Shown: positions 6,336-6,482 of the stretch, piece after piece
Numbering within the stretch: the first letter of the stretch is position 1
Layout of the letters: each line of letters starts with the position of its first letter
Source: Limisphaerales bacterium
Lineage (GTDB): Bacteria; Verrucomicrobiota; Verrucomicrobiia; Limisphaerales; PALSA-1396
Reading direction: 5' to 3'
DNA: 6,482 nucleotides
Assembly (NCBI GenBank): GCA_003140275.1
Contig: PLJQ01000180.1
Location: 1-6,482, forward strand
Position numbers and translations under genes: made by a program
The notes under the pieces: model-generated
Told to the model about the DNA's origin: nothing
The model's input: only the letters and a program-made list of their open reading frames with translations
The model's database searches: none

Positions 6336-6364
6336 TGGACGTGCGGCGGTCAACCTGCTACAAT
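6336..6364 (+). promoter_or_regulatory. Candidate + strand promoter firing out of the window
   Basis: TGGACG (6336-6341), a 17-nt spacer and TACAAT (6359-6364), preceded by TGC (extended -10), make a plausible promoter. Transcription would begin near 6371 and run straight into the 23-bp inverted repeat at 6390-6482. No gene starts within the window, so its target, if any, lies to the right. Confidence 0.3.
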
Positions 6365-6389
6365 TCCGGTGTTGCGCTCGTGACAACTA

Positions 6390-6482
6390 ATTCACTCGGC
6401 CAGCGCCGGAGCTATACAAACCCTTCAGACTGAAAAAAGCAAGTACTGCACAGGTGATTGCTCCGGCGCTGGCCGAGTGAAT
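6390..6482. repeat. Perfect 23-bp inverted repeat with 47-nt spacer at the window edge
   Basis: Bases 6390-6412 and 6460-6482 are exact reverse complements over 23 positions; the inner ends read CGCCGGAGC and GCTCCGGCG. The 47-nt spacer contains a small TTCAG-A-CTGAA palindrome (6424-6434). The right arm ends exactly at the last base, so the repeat may extend further. No T-run is visible to make it a terminator. It may be a MITE-like or other repeated unit, a recombination site, or an assembly artefact at a contig end. Confidence 0.75.

Larger units (their letters stand above)
6067..6482. other. Non-coding right-end region upstream of the roadblock-mglAB operon
   Basis: These 416 bases contain no reading frame that looks like a gene. 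The short frames there have no recognisable motif, ribosome site or family resemblance. The part nearest the operon (6110-6240) is clearly richer in A and T than the genes, as promoter regions often are. It includes an 11-bp inverted repeat CCAACTGTTGG (6124-6134) and candidate promoters. The far end holds a long perfect inverted repeat. The stretch 6300-6390 is GC-richer and I could not assign it. Confidence 0.6.

Noticed and set aside
6120..6386. 88-codon open frame on the - strand upstream of the roadblock-mglAB operon
   Set aside because: It has no ribosome site or family resemblance, spans the candidate promoters, and stops before the operon.
6375..6482. Integron attC recombination site
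   Set aside because: AAC precedes the left arm, but the preceding bases do not fit RYYY, the arms pair perfectly without the usual extrahelical base, and the right-hand GTTRRRY box would lie outside the window. It cannot be supported, only tested with more sequence.

Overview
The window looks like chromosome from a member of the Verrucomicrobiota, possibly the Pedosphaera/Limisphaera side of the phylum. This is inferred from three things: the architecture of the Bat-type operon, the pairing of an MglA-like GTPase with two roadblock proteins, and GGAGCGYGG-type palindromic repeats, which resemble intergenic repeats I associate with that group. No rRNA or other phylogenetic marker is present, so the placement is moderate. 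The window begins inside a gene and ends inside an inverted repeat.

Left half, + strand (1-3277): the distal part of a Bat (aerotolerance-type) operon. In order it holds the C-terminal end of a TPR protein (BatC or a BatB/C fusion), a BatD-like membrane-anchored periplasmic protein, and a BatE-like TPR/SH3 membrane protein. The genes are tightly coupled. The batE-like start GTG overlaps the batD stop by four bases, and a matching but now out-of-frame GTG overlaps the stop of the first gene. Family knowledge places such proteins with MoxR ATPases, DUF58 and vWA proteins, which would lie left of this window.

The most unusual feature of this half is that both complete genes carry a palindromic, hairpin-forming repeat near their 5' ends, between the translation start and the signal or anchor segment. 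In batE the element is read through in frame. In batD it lies just behind a start codon that no longer reads into the gene, so the present batD start is uncertain.

Middle (3278-3372): a short convergent intergenic gap with weak hairpins and no convincing terminator.

Right half, - strand (6066 down to 3373): a compact three-gene operon. It encodes a 527-aa proline/alanine-rich protein with an internally duplicated unnamed domain and a C-terminal roadblock domain, then an MglA-like small GTPase, then an MglB-like roadblock/LC7 protein. In Myxococcus MglA is the polarity GTPase and MglB its activating protein. Here the extra roadblock fusion probably supplies a second partner or a scaffold, which is inference.

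Right end (6067-6482): about 416 bases without a convincing gene. It holds candidate promoters for the - strand operon, a candidate + strand promoter pointing out of the window, and a perfect 23-bp inverted repeat (arms 6390-6412 and 6460-6482) that runs to the last base.
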